Origin: Abelmoschus esculentus
Lineage: Eukaryota > Streptophyta > Magnoliopsida > Malvales > Malvaceae
Reading direction: 5' to 3'
Length of the DNA stretch: 64,000 nt
Assembly: GCA_035048815.1 (NCBI GenBank)
Contig: JAUCBN010000005.1
Coordinates: 17,696,517-17,760,516 of the forward strand
Below are positions 11,104 to 22,205 of the stretch, one piece after another. The notes beneath the pieces are model-generated. The model saw only the letters and a list, made by a program, of their open reading frames with translations, ran no database searches and had not been told where the DNA came from. Every line of letters starts with the position of its first letter. Within the stretch, counting starts at the first letter, position 1. The translations under genes and the position numbers were made by a program.

Positions 11104-12590
11104 TATTAATAAGGTTAATAAAGCTAACTCGTGACTTATCATCATTTTATATGCATACATTTTTAGGGTCTCAATTTAATTATTTTTTAAATTTTGGGTT
11201 ATTCAAGTTGAGTTATTGGAACTAATTCAATTAAATTTAATTACTTAAAAAATTTTGAGTTGAAATTTGTCCAACTCGAAAAAACAAAGTTTACAGTTTT
11301 GCGTCTCCTTTATTTAAGTCTAGTTTTGACCAAATTTGAATATGTTCCTGTACCAATGTAGAATACATATTTAACTTCAATTTATATTTTTAAAAATAAA
11401 TTTTTATTTTTTTTTAATTTAGTCCCTTAACTTTGTATGAATTTTATATTTCTTCAATTACTCATTTGTTTTAAAAACCATTTATGACGAAATTTAAACA
11501 AGATGCTTCTAAACCACTCAGAATACCTATTTAATTTTAATTCATATTTTTAAAATATTTTTATTTTTTCAATTTAGCCCCTCAATTTTGAATAATTTTC
11601 AAAATTTTCAATTAATCTTTCGTTTTTAATTTTTTACCAAAATTAAACCAAATGATTCATTTAACACTATAAAGTATGAACGTAACTTCAAATCATTTTC
11701 AATAAAATGTATTTTTTTTTGTAATTTGCTCCTTTAATTTTATATTTTATTTAATTTGATGATTCACTTGATTTTTTATAAAAGTTTTGTTCACATAAAA
11801 TTGTTGACTCATTTATACTCATCAATACTTTATCCTCAAAAGTTTCTTATTTAAAAAAAATATAAATATATTTTTGAAGTTTAGATGATATTTTTTTATT
11901 AAATAACATTACAAATTTTATTTATACATGTGAAAAATAACATAGATGGTTTTGAATATACGCAATAGGAGTGAACGCGGAAGGTCTCAAAAAGAGATGA
12001 CCCTAAAAATAAAAAATAAAAACTAAATTAAATATTTATATATGATTATGTGTATATATAACAATTATCTAAAACTTAAAATATGAGAAAAAGAAATTAT
12101 TTTTAGGTAAAAACTAAAAATATTAGATCTTTAATATTTAATTTTGTTTCTTAAAGGGATAATTTAATAATATTTTTCTATTAAGGTAATTTTTTGAAGA
12201 AAAAAACTTATATATCTTATTGATTATAAAGTAAGGGTTTTATTTTAATAAATTTCACAGATCCCCTAAAATCTTTAAATCGACCCTGAAACATAATATG
12301 AAGAAATATATATATGTTTAGAGAAAATTGTTTAAAATGGAATAAAACAATATTATAACATGATATGAAAGCACTTACATGATATGCCTTTATTGGTGTT
12401 TGATCTGTTCCTCAATCATACGGGATATATCTTTAACGATCTCCTTATTCTCCACCGTAGAATCCCCTACAAATTTACCAAGTTGTGATGTTTCTTTTGC
12501 CTCACGCATGATTAGTTTCTTTTGGCGTAAGAAATCTGAGTTCGAGAGTGGCTCATTAGTAAATCCCTGAGGTTGATTCGAAATCTTCTT
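11104..12590. other. AT-rich intergenic DNA, no gene seen
   Basis: Long A/T runs and no recognisable coding sequence. 11400-11650 contains two diverged copies of a unit with AATTTAGTCCCTTAACTTTG and AATTTAGCCCCTCAATTTTG, a style common in plant non-autonomous elements. 12380-12590 has higher complexity and may belong to the RRM-like remnant that follows. Confidence 0.4.
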
Positions 12591-12599
12591 TGGTCATCA

Positions 12600-13250
12600 C
12601 TGCCATCTCTTTTTTAGTTTCTTCTCAATGATCACCCTCTTATCAGCGAAAGAAAACCTAAGACAGTGCCAAAATACTTTTCACCCTTCTATTCTTTACA
12701 TTATGGTTCACACTCTCAGACTTGAAAGCCATGTTCATAATATTTCTTGGCCCAAGAACACTCATAAACCGGACTAGTCAAACTATTCTCATATTCACAT
12801 CTTGCTAAGCCTAAGACCCAATGGCTATCATCCACTACACGATCAATCAAACCCACTTGTTCATCTGACATCCTCATCTCCAAGTACAATACATTTTCCT
12901 CAACACGATACTTGTCCGTGCCTCCAATAAAAATCACGAGCCCCTCTTTTCGCCCACGTTACTCAAATCTTGGAATAATGTAGCCAAAAGTCATCTAACT
13001 TCTCGAACACCCATTGTATATCAATCTTGGAGGTTATCCTCAAAAAACGAAGGGTGCCATTCGATGCTCTCATCTTTGGGATAAAGGCGTCAAATACAAC
13101 CCCATGTCGATCAAACGCTTGCCAAAACACCTTCCGATGGAATTGTGGTGGATATTACCTACAAAACAAATCCATACTTGCTAGCAACCAACTTCTATAT
13201 TCCCTATCCCTTCTGTCACCATTTTTTTCAATTTGAAGATTTACCTAATT
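12600..13250 (-). pseudogene. RRM-type protein gene remnant
   Basis: The minus strand near 13165-12960 reads FHRKVFWQAFDRHGVVFDAF, then IPKMRASNGTLRFLRI, EKLDDFWLHYSKI and VTWAKRGARD, with stops between blocks. This resembles an RNA-recognition motif with RNP-2-like and RNP-1-like positions, as in the plant RRM proteins that often accompany LINE-related reverse transcriptases. An open stretch at 12937-12716 (ENVLYLEMRMSDEQVGLIDR, VYECSWAKKYYEHG) may be its C-terminal continuation in another frame. In-frame stops and the frame change make it a pseudogene. The LINE association is recollection only. Confidence 0.45.
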
Positions 13251-14860
13251 TATTATGTAAAATCTTGTAATATTATATAGATTTTAATATAAACAAAAAT
13301 GAACAAATCTAACAAAAAAATCAAAATAATGTAACCAAGAGATTTTACAAAAAACATTAGAAAATTCTCTTGTAATATCACCTCACATGTTATTATAAGC
13401 AGTTTAAAAATTTTCCTCTACTACTCAAATGTTAAAAGCCAATAAATCAATAATTATCTTGTAATTTTATGTGCCTTATTAAACCTCGCTAAACCTAGTC
13501 AGTAGAAAAGAATACACATTGTAGTAGACAACAAAATGGATAAATATCAAAAAATCAAAATGCATCATGAAACAACATCAAATGCCAACATTAGCACCCA
13601 AGAAATGTAGCCACCACGGAACTTACACCCCACCATACACACAACACACATCATCCTATTAAGCAACCACAACCACCCTAGTATAAGCCATAAAAGGCAA
13701 CAGAATCCAACATATTTTAGTTCTTATGTTCATACCATGTCTTACAATAATCACTACTAATTTCCATTCCTATAGTAGTACCATATCAAAACCTATATTG
13801 CCACAGACCTTCTACTATAGTAATGTATCCATCGATGGATGCCAATATACCCTCCATTGCGCCCCAATGATACATCCTATATCTCTCATGATATGATCCT
13901 CGTTTTTAGTTATTTCTACATCTATCAATCTTTCCAAGGTAAGTGTAAAACCACTGTTTTGTGATTCATAAAATTGAAATCTGAAAGTGAGCCATTTGCA
14001 AGGCCCCACTTAGTCAACTTGATTCACTTCTTACACTGGCGATTTTAAATTCGACTAATATCTTATTACACAATGTCGTAAAGTCTTATTGGCTATAGGT
14101 CGTCTTCACAGTTTGGGCATCATTAACCCTTTGTGCAATGTTTTATTCTATCTTGTATGTTATCTTCAATAGTGCATTCCTAGAACATTTAGTTCATGAA
14201 TTTGTTGTCGCGAATTGTGCTTCTTGAGCCTTGATTTGATATTACTTATCACAGAACTAGATTTTTAAATTAATTAACACGTGTGACCTTAGTTAAGTTC
14301 TCAAGATAAATGAATAAGTTTAAAATCTCTCTAAAATAGATCAAACTTTTAAGATATTTAAGAACAAAATATCGTTATTAACGGAAGCTAACTATGAGAT
14401 CGATTACGAAAAATTTTGAAAGAATGCAAAAAAGAAAACAAGAATACTTAAAGATTTGGTGTGAAAATATTTTTATTACTCAAAGAATAGAATGAAAGAT
14501 AGTTGAATACAAGTGAGGTAGGGAAAACTTTATTTATAGTTGACTTCCCTTACATTCGATGATCACTATTGATTTACATTAATGGCCTTGATACAACTTT
14601 ATCACAAAGCATAATTCTAAGAATATTTTTGCCTATCTATGATAAGTATCTCTTATTTTCACATGGTGTGTTCACAAAGGTGTGGATGGATAAGTTTTAT
14701 AGAATATACCCACTGATCGGGCTAGTGTTATTATCTTTTTAAGCCCAAAGCTTATCTTCGAATCTCTTGTGGGCTTCTTGTGCTAATGACTCGAACCTTA
14801 ACTCACGGCCCGTAACACATTATTGATGGAACAGAGGTATTAACTTTTGATTTCTTAAAA
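13251..14860. other. No recognisable gene
   Basis: AT-rich sequence with no coding signal I trust. The reading frame on the minus strand at 14009-13815 is not recognised. From about 14250 the sequence looks like retroelement non-coding DNA leading into the copia fragment on the right, but I cannot place an LTR boundary. Confidence 0.35.
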
Positions 14861-14869
14861 CCAGAGTGA

Positions 14870-15655
14870 AGGGGAGATTGAGAGAGTTCAGTATGCAATG
14901 CCCTTAGGGCCTGCTTGAGTCAACATACCCCGAAGGTTGTTCTAGATAAACTTCCTCATACAAGGTTCCATATAATAATGCATTTTTAATGTCAAACTAC
15001 TTGATGAGAATCCTCTTTCGCCACTAATTTGCCTTTGTATTAGTCAATAGAGCCATCAACATGTCATTTTACATAGATTACCCATTTGCACCCTACGACA
15101 AATTGTGTAGATCATGAAACAAGATCACTTGTACGGTTGTGTAACAAGGTAGTAAACTCATCTTCCATGGCTTGTCTTCACAAGGGACCTTTGAGAGGCT
15201 AAGTAATAGTCTTTGACTCTATTGTGCGCAACAAAGGATGACATATAGTAACATTAACAAATAAAGGATTGAAGTATCTCGGATTTGGCTTACAAACTCG
15301 TTGTGCGGGAGCATGCTCTGACAAGTTAGGATAGATATCTTGTTGTGATAGATTATCCAAGGGTGTCAGTGTGGCAATGAGATTATCAAGTTCTCGTGGT
15401 AGAGCAACTAAAAGAGTTGGTGTGGTAATGTGATCATCAGATTAACGTGGCAATTAACCAAGGGAGTTGGTACGCTAATGATATCATTAGGTCGTCGTGA
15501 CAGTTTAACCAAGGTATTTGGTGTGACAACTAGATCATTAGGTTGTTGTGGCATACTAGGCAAGAAAATTGTTGTAGTAATGGAAGCATCAAGTTTTCGT
15601 GGAATATTAGGCAAGAAAGGTGATGTCATTGCAGGACATTGTGGTATATGAAGGG
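14870..15655 (-). pseudogene. Ty1/copia fragment: hinge and N-terminal RT
   Basis: Minus-strand translation with stops gives copia RT pieces in order: a match to the GCKWV block near 15095 (VVGCKWVIYVK), YKGKLVA near 15030, then the NIKNA..LYGTLYEEVYLEQP region near 14990-14930. Upstream (15650-15350) lies a proline-rich hinge between integrase and RT, PFLPNIPRKLDA, FLPSMPQQPNDLVV, VKLSRRPNDIISVP. The hinge is built of repeated units, described as a separate feature. Neither integrase nor RNase H is evident next to it. Confidence 0.65.
15350..15650. repeat. Tandem ~57-bp repeat in copia hinge
   Basis: About five diverged copies of a unit like GGTGTGGTAATGAGATCATC plus AGGTCGTCGTGGCAATTTAA plus CCAAGG recur every 55-60 bp. 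On the minus strand they encode 17-19-residue units rich in proline and asparagine (PNDLVVTPNTLV, PNDIISVPTPLV). The repeats keep codon phase over most of their length. Confidence 0.65.
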
Positions 15656-15724
15656 CATATCTTGTAGCAAAAGCGAAGATATGAGGAACAAATCAAACAT
15701 GACGTGAGATAAATGTAGGATTGT

Positions 15725-16430
15725 ATGTGTAAATTAGGATTAATTTTAAGATTATCCTTATCTTGTTGTTGTTGTAGATTGTAAAAAATTAAGGAATTAT
15801 ATTCCTTAATATCTAGTTGTTGATATTTAGGAATTTGTAATTGTTGATTTTGTGTAATTTTTTCTTGGACTAGACTTATTTTGTAACATATAAATAGGTG
15901 TTATTTTATTAATAAAATATCAAGAATAACATAATATTTTTCTTCTGTTTTTACATGATATCAGTTTAGGAGTCGATTCATATCTTATTTTTTCCATGGC
16001 CTTTTTTGAACCCACCACAGTACCACCAACAAATGTTCTTGCCCTTGTAACCGATACAAGTGCTGGGAATAAACAAAGAAGGAGGAAACCTTGGTGTTCA
16101 ACTGTAGGCATTTATAAGTAGACTACGTCACATATTGTCCAAGGAAAACACATTAAGTGGACCGTGACACAAGTTCATGGTTCATGTATGATCACAACCA
16201 CAGAACAAACGTTCAAATGATTGAATCTTGTCATAGTTGGATTCATGTTGATAAAGTAAAAGATAAGGTGATTTATTATCCAAAATTGGTGTTGGCATCC
16301 TATTACTGAGATAAATTGTTTCCTGAAAAATATGAAGTTAGGAAACTATTAGGAGAGATGTAAAGTGAAGTAAAGATATACCAATCTTCATTTAATACTC
16401 CCATTGCGTTCTTGAGTATGAGGCGGTGAG
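15725..16430 (+). mobile_element. Copia-type LTR and leader with 5' gag remnant
   Basis: A short LTR appears to end at 15955 (TTTTTACA) followed directly by TGATATCAGTTTAGGA, a diverged initiator-tRNA primer binding site (15956-15971). A TATAAATAG box and AATAAAATATC lie near 15891 and 15911, placed as a promoter and poly(A) signal would be in a short LTR. The LTR left edge near 15725 is uncertain. Downstream, from the ATG at 15996, MAFFEPTTVPPTNVLALVTD reads as the start of a degenerate leader or gag. The orientation is opposite to the copia fragment on its left. Confidence 0.5.
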
Positions 16431-16441
16431 GCAAAGTGTGA

Positions 16442-17020
16442 TAGGGGTGTGCAAAACCGGGTTCGGTTAACCATTAGTAAATTATTTCGGTTAACCGGTA
16501 AATTCGGGTGATCCAATTTTTGACCCTAAACCGTAACCATTCAACCGATTAACCATTTATCCGGTTAACCGAAAACTTCGGTTCGGACCGGTTCGGGTAA
16601 CGGTTTTTTTATTTTATTTATTAACAATATAAATTTTAATTACAAATTAGAAAAAAATAAATAATTTTAAAAAATAACACATGATATTAGTATATATTTT
16701 TAATATTAACAAGTTAAACACTTCAATTTTATAAAATGAAATTACAATTTTACTTTTTCAAAATTATAAAATAAATTAAAATATAATTTTTAATATAAAA
16801 TATTAAAATAATATATAATATAATAATATATATTATATGACCAGTCGGTTCGGTTAACCGTTTTTTCTAAAACCGTAAACCGTAACCGAACCGGGTTTTA
16901 TTAAAAAAATAAAAACCCAACCCTAAATCAAATTTTTCGGTTCGGTTAATCATTTTTTCGGTTTGTTTTTTTCGGGTTTTAAAATCGGTTTCGGTTTACC
17001 GGTTTTTTTGCACACCCCTA
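16442..17020. mobile_element. hAT-type MITE with 8-bp TSD
   Basis: The 579-bp element starts TAGGGGTGTGCAAAACCGG and ends CCGGTTTTTTTGCACACCCCTA. It is flanked by perfect 8-bp duplications AAGTGTGA at 16434-16441 and 17021-17028. Eight-base duplications and TAGGG ends point to a hAT transposase. Subterminal GGTTCGGTTAACCG-type motifs recur in both arms, and the interior is AT-rich with no coding capacity. Confidence 0.92.
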
Positions 17021-17179
17021 AAGTGTGAAACATCTTCCAAAATTAAAAATGGGCAAGATTTTAACAAACTCTCCTCAATTATTAGAGAATAGAGACAAAT
17101 TTTATATGAAAAAAGCATTCAACAAGTTATTTAAATTAAAAAAAGTTGTCAAACTAATTGAATCATAAGATATATTACA

Positions 17180-19029
17180 TGTAACCCCTATCTTTAACCT
17201 AATATCTTAGATTAAAACTTAGGATTTACATTAGTAAAACTTGTTTCGCAAGTTAGAGATTAAATGAAATAAATACAAAATTATTAAATCAGTAATAATG
17301 ATAATACTAAAAACTTAACATTTAAATAACTTAAGGTTCAACCCATGAATATAGTAAGCAATATCAGTTCTGAAAATCGAATAAATGTCCAAAGTACAAA
17401 GTTCAATACAAAAATAATTAAATATCTGAAATAGAAGTTATTAATCTAAAGTTTGTAAAATATACGTAGAAGTTCTAAAAACAAGATCCTCCAAGTATCG
17501 AAGCTTAGGTCTGTGTATATGAAACAAGAACTGTAGGGGTGTAAGCTAAGGAGCTTAGTGTGTCTCTAGTGTACAGATATAGCATGATCACAATACAAAA
17601 TATCATATCACCTACCATAACAGAATATATGATGTAATGTATGAATGCCATGCACCAAACACCAAACATCAAACACCATCAGAAGAGTAGGTTCTCCTGA
17701 ACCACTCTAACTCAAACACATCATTTGAAGTAGAAACCCGATCGGAAGATAGAGCCACTAATCCGAAGTGAAAACTCGACCTGAAGGCGGAGCCACTGAA
17801 TAGAAATGACACTAAAATGTGATATCACTGAACTTCCCCATATATAATATCCAACCTAATATAGTGACACGAACAAATATTATTGTCTGAATGCTTGCCT
17901 TAAAACTAACAAGAGACATGCATGATAGTTTCAGAAATAACAATATCAAAGTTTTTCGTAAATTCTAAATTAGACATACATATAGACAAAACACAGAGTC
18001 AACAGAATCTACACACAAAAGTAAATGTAAGGTATCGGGAGAGACACACCTTAGGCAGATAGCTTAATATTGAGAATGATATCTACTGGACTCAGCCTTA
18101 GCACTAGGTCTACTGGACTTACGTGCATGTCTCGAAGTTTGAGGAACAGAAGGTTGTCCAAGAGGAGGAGGACGATACTTGGTGTCCGAATCCACATCAC
18201 TTGAACCAAAAAATAGATCACTTTTAGATTCCGATAAGGAAATTTTTTGATAAAGTATTCGAACTAAAAAGCCTTAAAAACAGCACTTCAAGGTCGAATT
18301 AAAAAAAAGCGCCATCGAATTCAGGGTGTCGAAAACATAAAGTGGGACCAGGTTGAAAAAGTCAACGCTGATATCAACGGATGATAGCAACAGATGAAGT
18401 CAGCGGGGGTCGAGTCGGGTCGTACGGGTCATGGGGTTAGTTTCAAACTTTCCTGACAAAATTCGAAATTTTCCAGAAAAAAACGTGGGTTTTCTAGATT
18501 CAAATATATTACCAGATTTGACACTTCCCCCTTTTGAATATTTAAACTCGATTCGAACTTTTCTAGACAACAGTTTTTCGAAAAATCAAAAACAAACCCC
18601 CTTTTTAACATACTGAAACAAAATAAAACAAGGAAGAAAGGATTTGAATGCTTACCTTACAAACAAAAACGAGATGAAACAAAGGAGTTAGGATGCTGAC
18701 GTGGGTGAACGATAAAGAATGAAAAGGTGCCGATTTGAGGAAAAGATTCTGATCAAGGAAAAATAAGGAGAAAGTAATAAAAGGAAAATTTCTATAAAAC
18801 CATAACAACAATTAAGGGTGGTAATTGTTATCAGAAAAAGAAAGGTAAAATTATCCTTCAAGTCTCTAAACTTTCTTGATTTGACTTAAGAATAACTTTC
18901 AGAAATTTTAAATTAGTCCCTGAAATTCAATTAAAGTTAGAAACAAAAAATCTCAAATTATAGGGTTTTTTATTTAGGGATTAACAGAAATTAGGATTTC
19001 AAAAATGAAATTAAAATTGGGGTGTTACA
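17180..19029. mobile_element. Gypsy-type solo LTR with TTACA TSD
   Basis: TGTAAC at the left and GTTACA at the right bound 1850 bp, flanked by the 5-bp duplication TTACA at 17175-17179 and 19030-19034. It shares layout with the solo LTR at 50645-53271: a GGAGCTTAGTGTGT block and an AAGTCAACGCTGA block followed by GGGTCGAGTCGGGTCG. No internal region is present, so unequal recombination between two LTRs is the simple explanation. The flanks lie inside copia-derived sequence. Confidence 0.85.
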
Positions 19030-19034
19030 TTACA

Positions 19035-20410
19035 AGTTCATAATATAAAGCCGAAAAATTTATCAGATAGATAACAAAACTTGTGATGCAACTGATGTAC
19101 GAACATGTAGTTGATAGAGTTGACTCGAGGATAAAAGGATCGTAGAGCATAGTAGGAACCACCAATTTTATTGCCTTGAAGAAGAGGAATTCACATGGGT
19201 CAATCCTTAAAAAGAAAATAAGAATCAAAGGATTCAACAGATACATAATTAGTTTGACATAAATTAGAAACTGACACCAACTAAGGAACACATAAGACAT
19301 CTATGAGAGAAAGAGGCTTCATAATGGTGGGAATTATGCATCAACTAGTATGAGATATAAGTAAAGAGTTACCATTTCTGTATGAACTGTATCAGGACCA
19401 TCATAAGATTAGATATCCTAAAGAGACACTTGTAGTGTGATGGGAGAGATGACTATCAAACATCTAAGGAGAAGGATTTGATGATGAAAGATTAGTAGTA
19501 TTGTTGACAACTATGAGATAGACGATGGTTGTTGATAGAAATTGTTATGAAGAAATCGAACAAGCTTACAACAATATCGAATGACATGCACTTACAAATT
19601 ATAGAACTTGTACACAACATATTGTCATCTAGAATGGTTAGATTGTTGAATAAAACCATAAACTCTACCGGAGGCTGAATGACCACAATGATTATCATTC
19701 CCTCAAGAACAATTGATGGAATAACCATGATTTAAATTAGTCCGCTGCACATAGTATTTTGTGGAAAGATGTGTAATTGATTCATATTCTTCAAGAAATC
19801 TTTCATGATCAGTTAAGATCTCAGACAATTCAAGCATATTTGTCTGTGTTATGTACTTAAAATCAAAAACTATTGGACGATATTCATCACTTAATTAATT
19901 GAAAATAGAAATCATGATATTTGTATCAGAGACATAATTGTTTGTCGATGCAAGATTAGAGGTAATACCATTCATTTCTTTGATATAGTCTACGATAACC
20001 TATAACCATGTAAATTGCGAGCCAATTTGAATTTGGGAGCAAGGATGCGGCTGAGAAATGTTTGGACATAACTTTGAGCTGGAGTATCTATGCATTTTTA
20101 GAGGTGATTGTTGATGAAATAAGTGATTAAACTAGATCATCAAACCTGTCAAGAAGATCACTAATAAGAATTTGATCCTAACGATACCATTGTAGATATT
20201 CAAGATTGGGAATTATTGTTGCGGCATCGGTAAACTCAGACGGGAAAGACTGTGAACCATTAATATAACTGATTAGCCCAAAAACAATAAGAGTGGCGTC
20301 CACATGGTGATGCCAAGCAGGAAAATTGGCAAACGTAAGTTAGAGAAGTTGGTTGGTGCACTAAGATGCACAAGATCGTTAGATGTCAAAGACAAAGCCA
20401 TGGGGGGATA
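19035..20410 (-). pseudogene. Ty1/copia gag-region remnant
   Basis: Reading the minus strand from 20402 gives MALSLTSNDLVHLSAPTNFS, then in shifting frames NLEYLQWYRQ, DQILISDLLD and related pieces of a copia gag N-terminal domain. Many stops and frameshifts are present. A GAGAAATTATACTG stretch near 20450, before the gag start on this strand, could be leader or LTR. The open frame at 19300-19025 is not recognised. The fragment is interrupted on its left by the solo LTR. Confidence 0.5.
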
Positions 20411-20529
20411 TCCAATTTAAAGAAGAGTAGAATATGGGAAAATTGAGTAGAGAAATTATACTGAACTCTGATTACAATTTGTATTAGAGATGATGCAACA
20501 CATTTATAATCAAAATATATATATAAAAG

Positions 20530-20793
20530 GAGAAATTATATTATAAGTAAGTCTCACACGTGTTCATGGGTTCAACAACTAAAAATTATCCATCTCTTCA
20601 CTTTTTTCATGTCATAAATTTTTATAAGTGAATCTTCACTCATATTTATTTTTAATTTATTTGAAAAACAATTTTTTTTCAAGTGAAGATTCTATTGAAA
20701 AAATATATAACATGAAAAAAGTGATGAGATGAATGTTTTTGGTGGTTGGTCCCATGGGTGACGTGGTGAGACTTAGCCATGATACAATTTCTC
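20530..20793. mobile_element. Short MITE with GAGAAATT ends and 9-bp TSD
   Basis: The element starts GAGAAATTATATTAT and ends GATACAATTTCTC. Arms also share TCACTTTTTTCATGT (left near 20603) with its complement near 20713. The flanks ATATAAAAG (20521-20529) and ATATGAAAG (20794-20802) form a 9-bp duplication with one mismatch, suggesting Mutator-type mobilisation. A second member lies at 63626-63865. Confidence 0.8.
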
Positions 20794-20802
20794 ATATGAA
20801 AG

Positions 20803-22205
20803 ACTAATGAGAATTAAATTACAAGAATGAGAAAAATCAAATATTAAATAAAGGATTAGATTTAGATAAGATAAGATTAAAAATGAGATTGACTAAGATA
20901 AATCTCATCTTATCTTTATCTTTAATAATTTAGAGGTGGTTAGAACAAATCAATGGAGTTTACCAGACTATTGCTTTAATAAAAAATAAAATGTGGTTTG
21001 AATCACTAATGATGAAAGCACGAGAGTGTGGCTCTTGTGCTAGAGTTTGGATTCATGGATCTCATGATAAAACTTTTCAAAATTTAGAGAAACAATGGTG
21101 GAATTTATATGAATGAATGAGAATACAAATTATTGTCAATATTTAAAAAATGTTTGGCTCAGAAAATGTTTTTATGATCTAGTGACATGATTTAGTCGAG
21201 TGTATTATTATTTTGTTAGGTACCCTATTAGAGATTTTACTATTAATAAATTTATGTTTGATTTGCAGGAAAAATTGACTCTTGTAACTTGTGGTTGATG
21301 CGATTCGAACTTTCGAAACTGCCTACTACCTTCGAAAACAATAACGGTCACGAAAGAGCATCAAAAAACCTAACAAGGTACGCACGCAATTAAATGTAAA
21401 TTATTAACAAAATAAATCATTTTGTCAAAAAAAAAATAAGAATCACATCTCATTGTTATATCGTTTATCATAATACATATTGGAGGATGGAAATCGTTTG
21501 TTCTTTTATTATAACTCATTTTGTGTCTTCACTTTAAAATGATGTGTTTAGAGTTTAGGATTTAATGTTAAGAATTGAGGTTAGGGTTTAGAGATTTAAG
21601 GATACGATATTATTTCTCATTTTGACACTTAGAACTTAGTCAAAAAGTATATTAACACTCGGGTCAAAAAGTAAATTAATTCTTAGTCTTTGCTTAGTTG
21701 GGCGAAAAATAAAAAGATGAAAGGATGGAAAGGAAAAGAGAAAACAAATTTAAAATGTGCTTGGTTTTCATAGTGAAAGGGAAAGAAAATGAGACAACGA
21801 TCATTTTTCAATCTCATATGCGAAAATAAATCGCTCTAATTTTAAAGAAAAAAGTTGAAAAATAATGGAGAGATGTGATTTAGTTCAAAATATCTTTCCA
21901 AAGTTTAATTTTTTTTCCTTTTATTTTAAATGTCATTTATTTTATTTTTATAGGTGATTTAATGTTAAAATTTAAATACTAATTTTATTTATGTGGAGCA
22001 ACTAATTTTAACTGCTTTAATTAATTATTTACATTTAAGAGAAAATTTACTTTCTTAAAAGACTACTTAAAAAGATTTTATCATAACTTAAATGGTAAAT
22101 TATATTATTAAATTAATTTACATGGTAAATTATTTTAAATGTTTTAATCTAAATCTTTTATTATTTATTATATTATTAAATTAACTTACATGGTAAATTA
22201 TTTAA
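20803..22205. other. No recognisable gene
   Basis: AT-rich sequence without a coding signal. The tandem phrase TTAAATTAATTTACATGGTAAATTAT occurs with variation near 22090-22200, giving two roughly 75-bp repeats. Nothing here joins to the neighbouring genes. Confidence 0.35.

Noticed and set aside
13815..14009. 64-residue open frame on the minus strand
   Set aside because: No family recognised, no neighbours in frame, and length is within chance expectation.
18429..18811. Overlapping open frames on both strands
   Set aside because: They fall inside the solo LTR at 17180-19029 and show no conserved motif.
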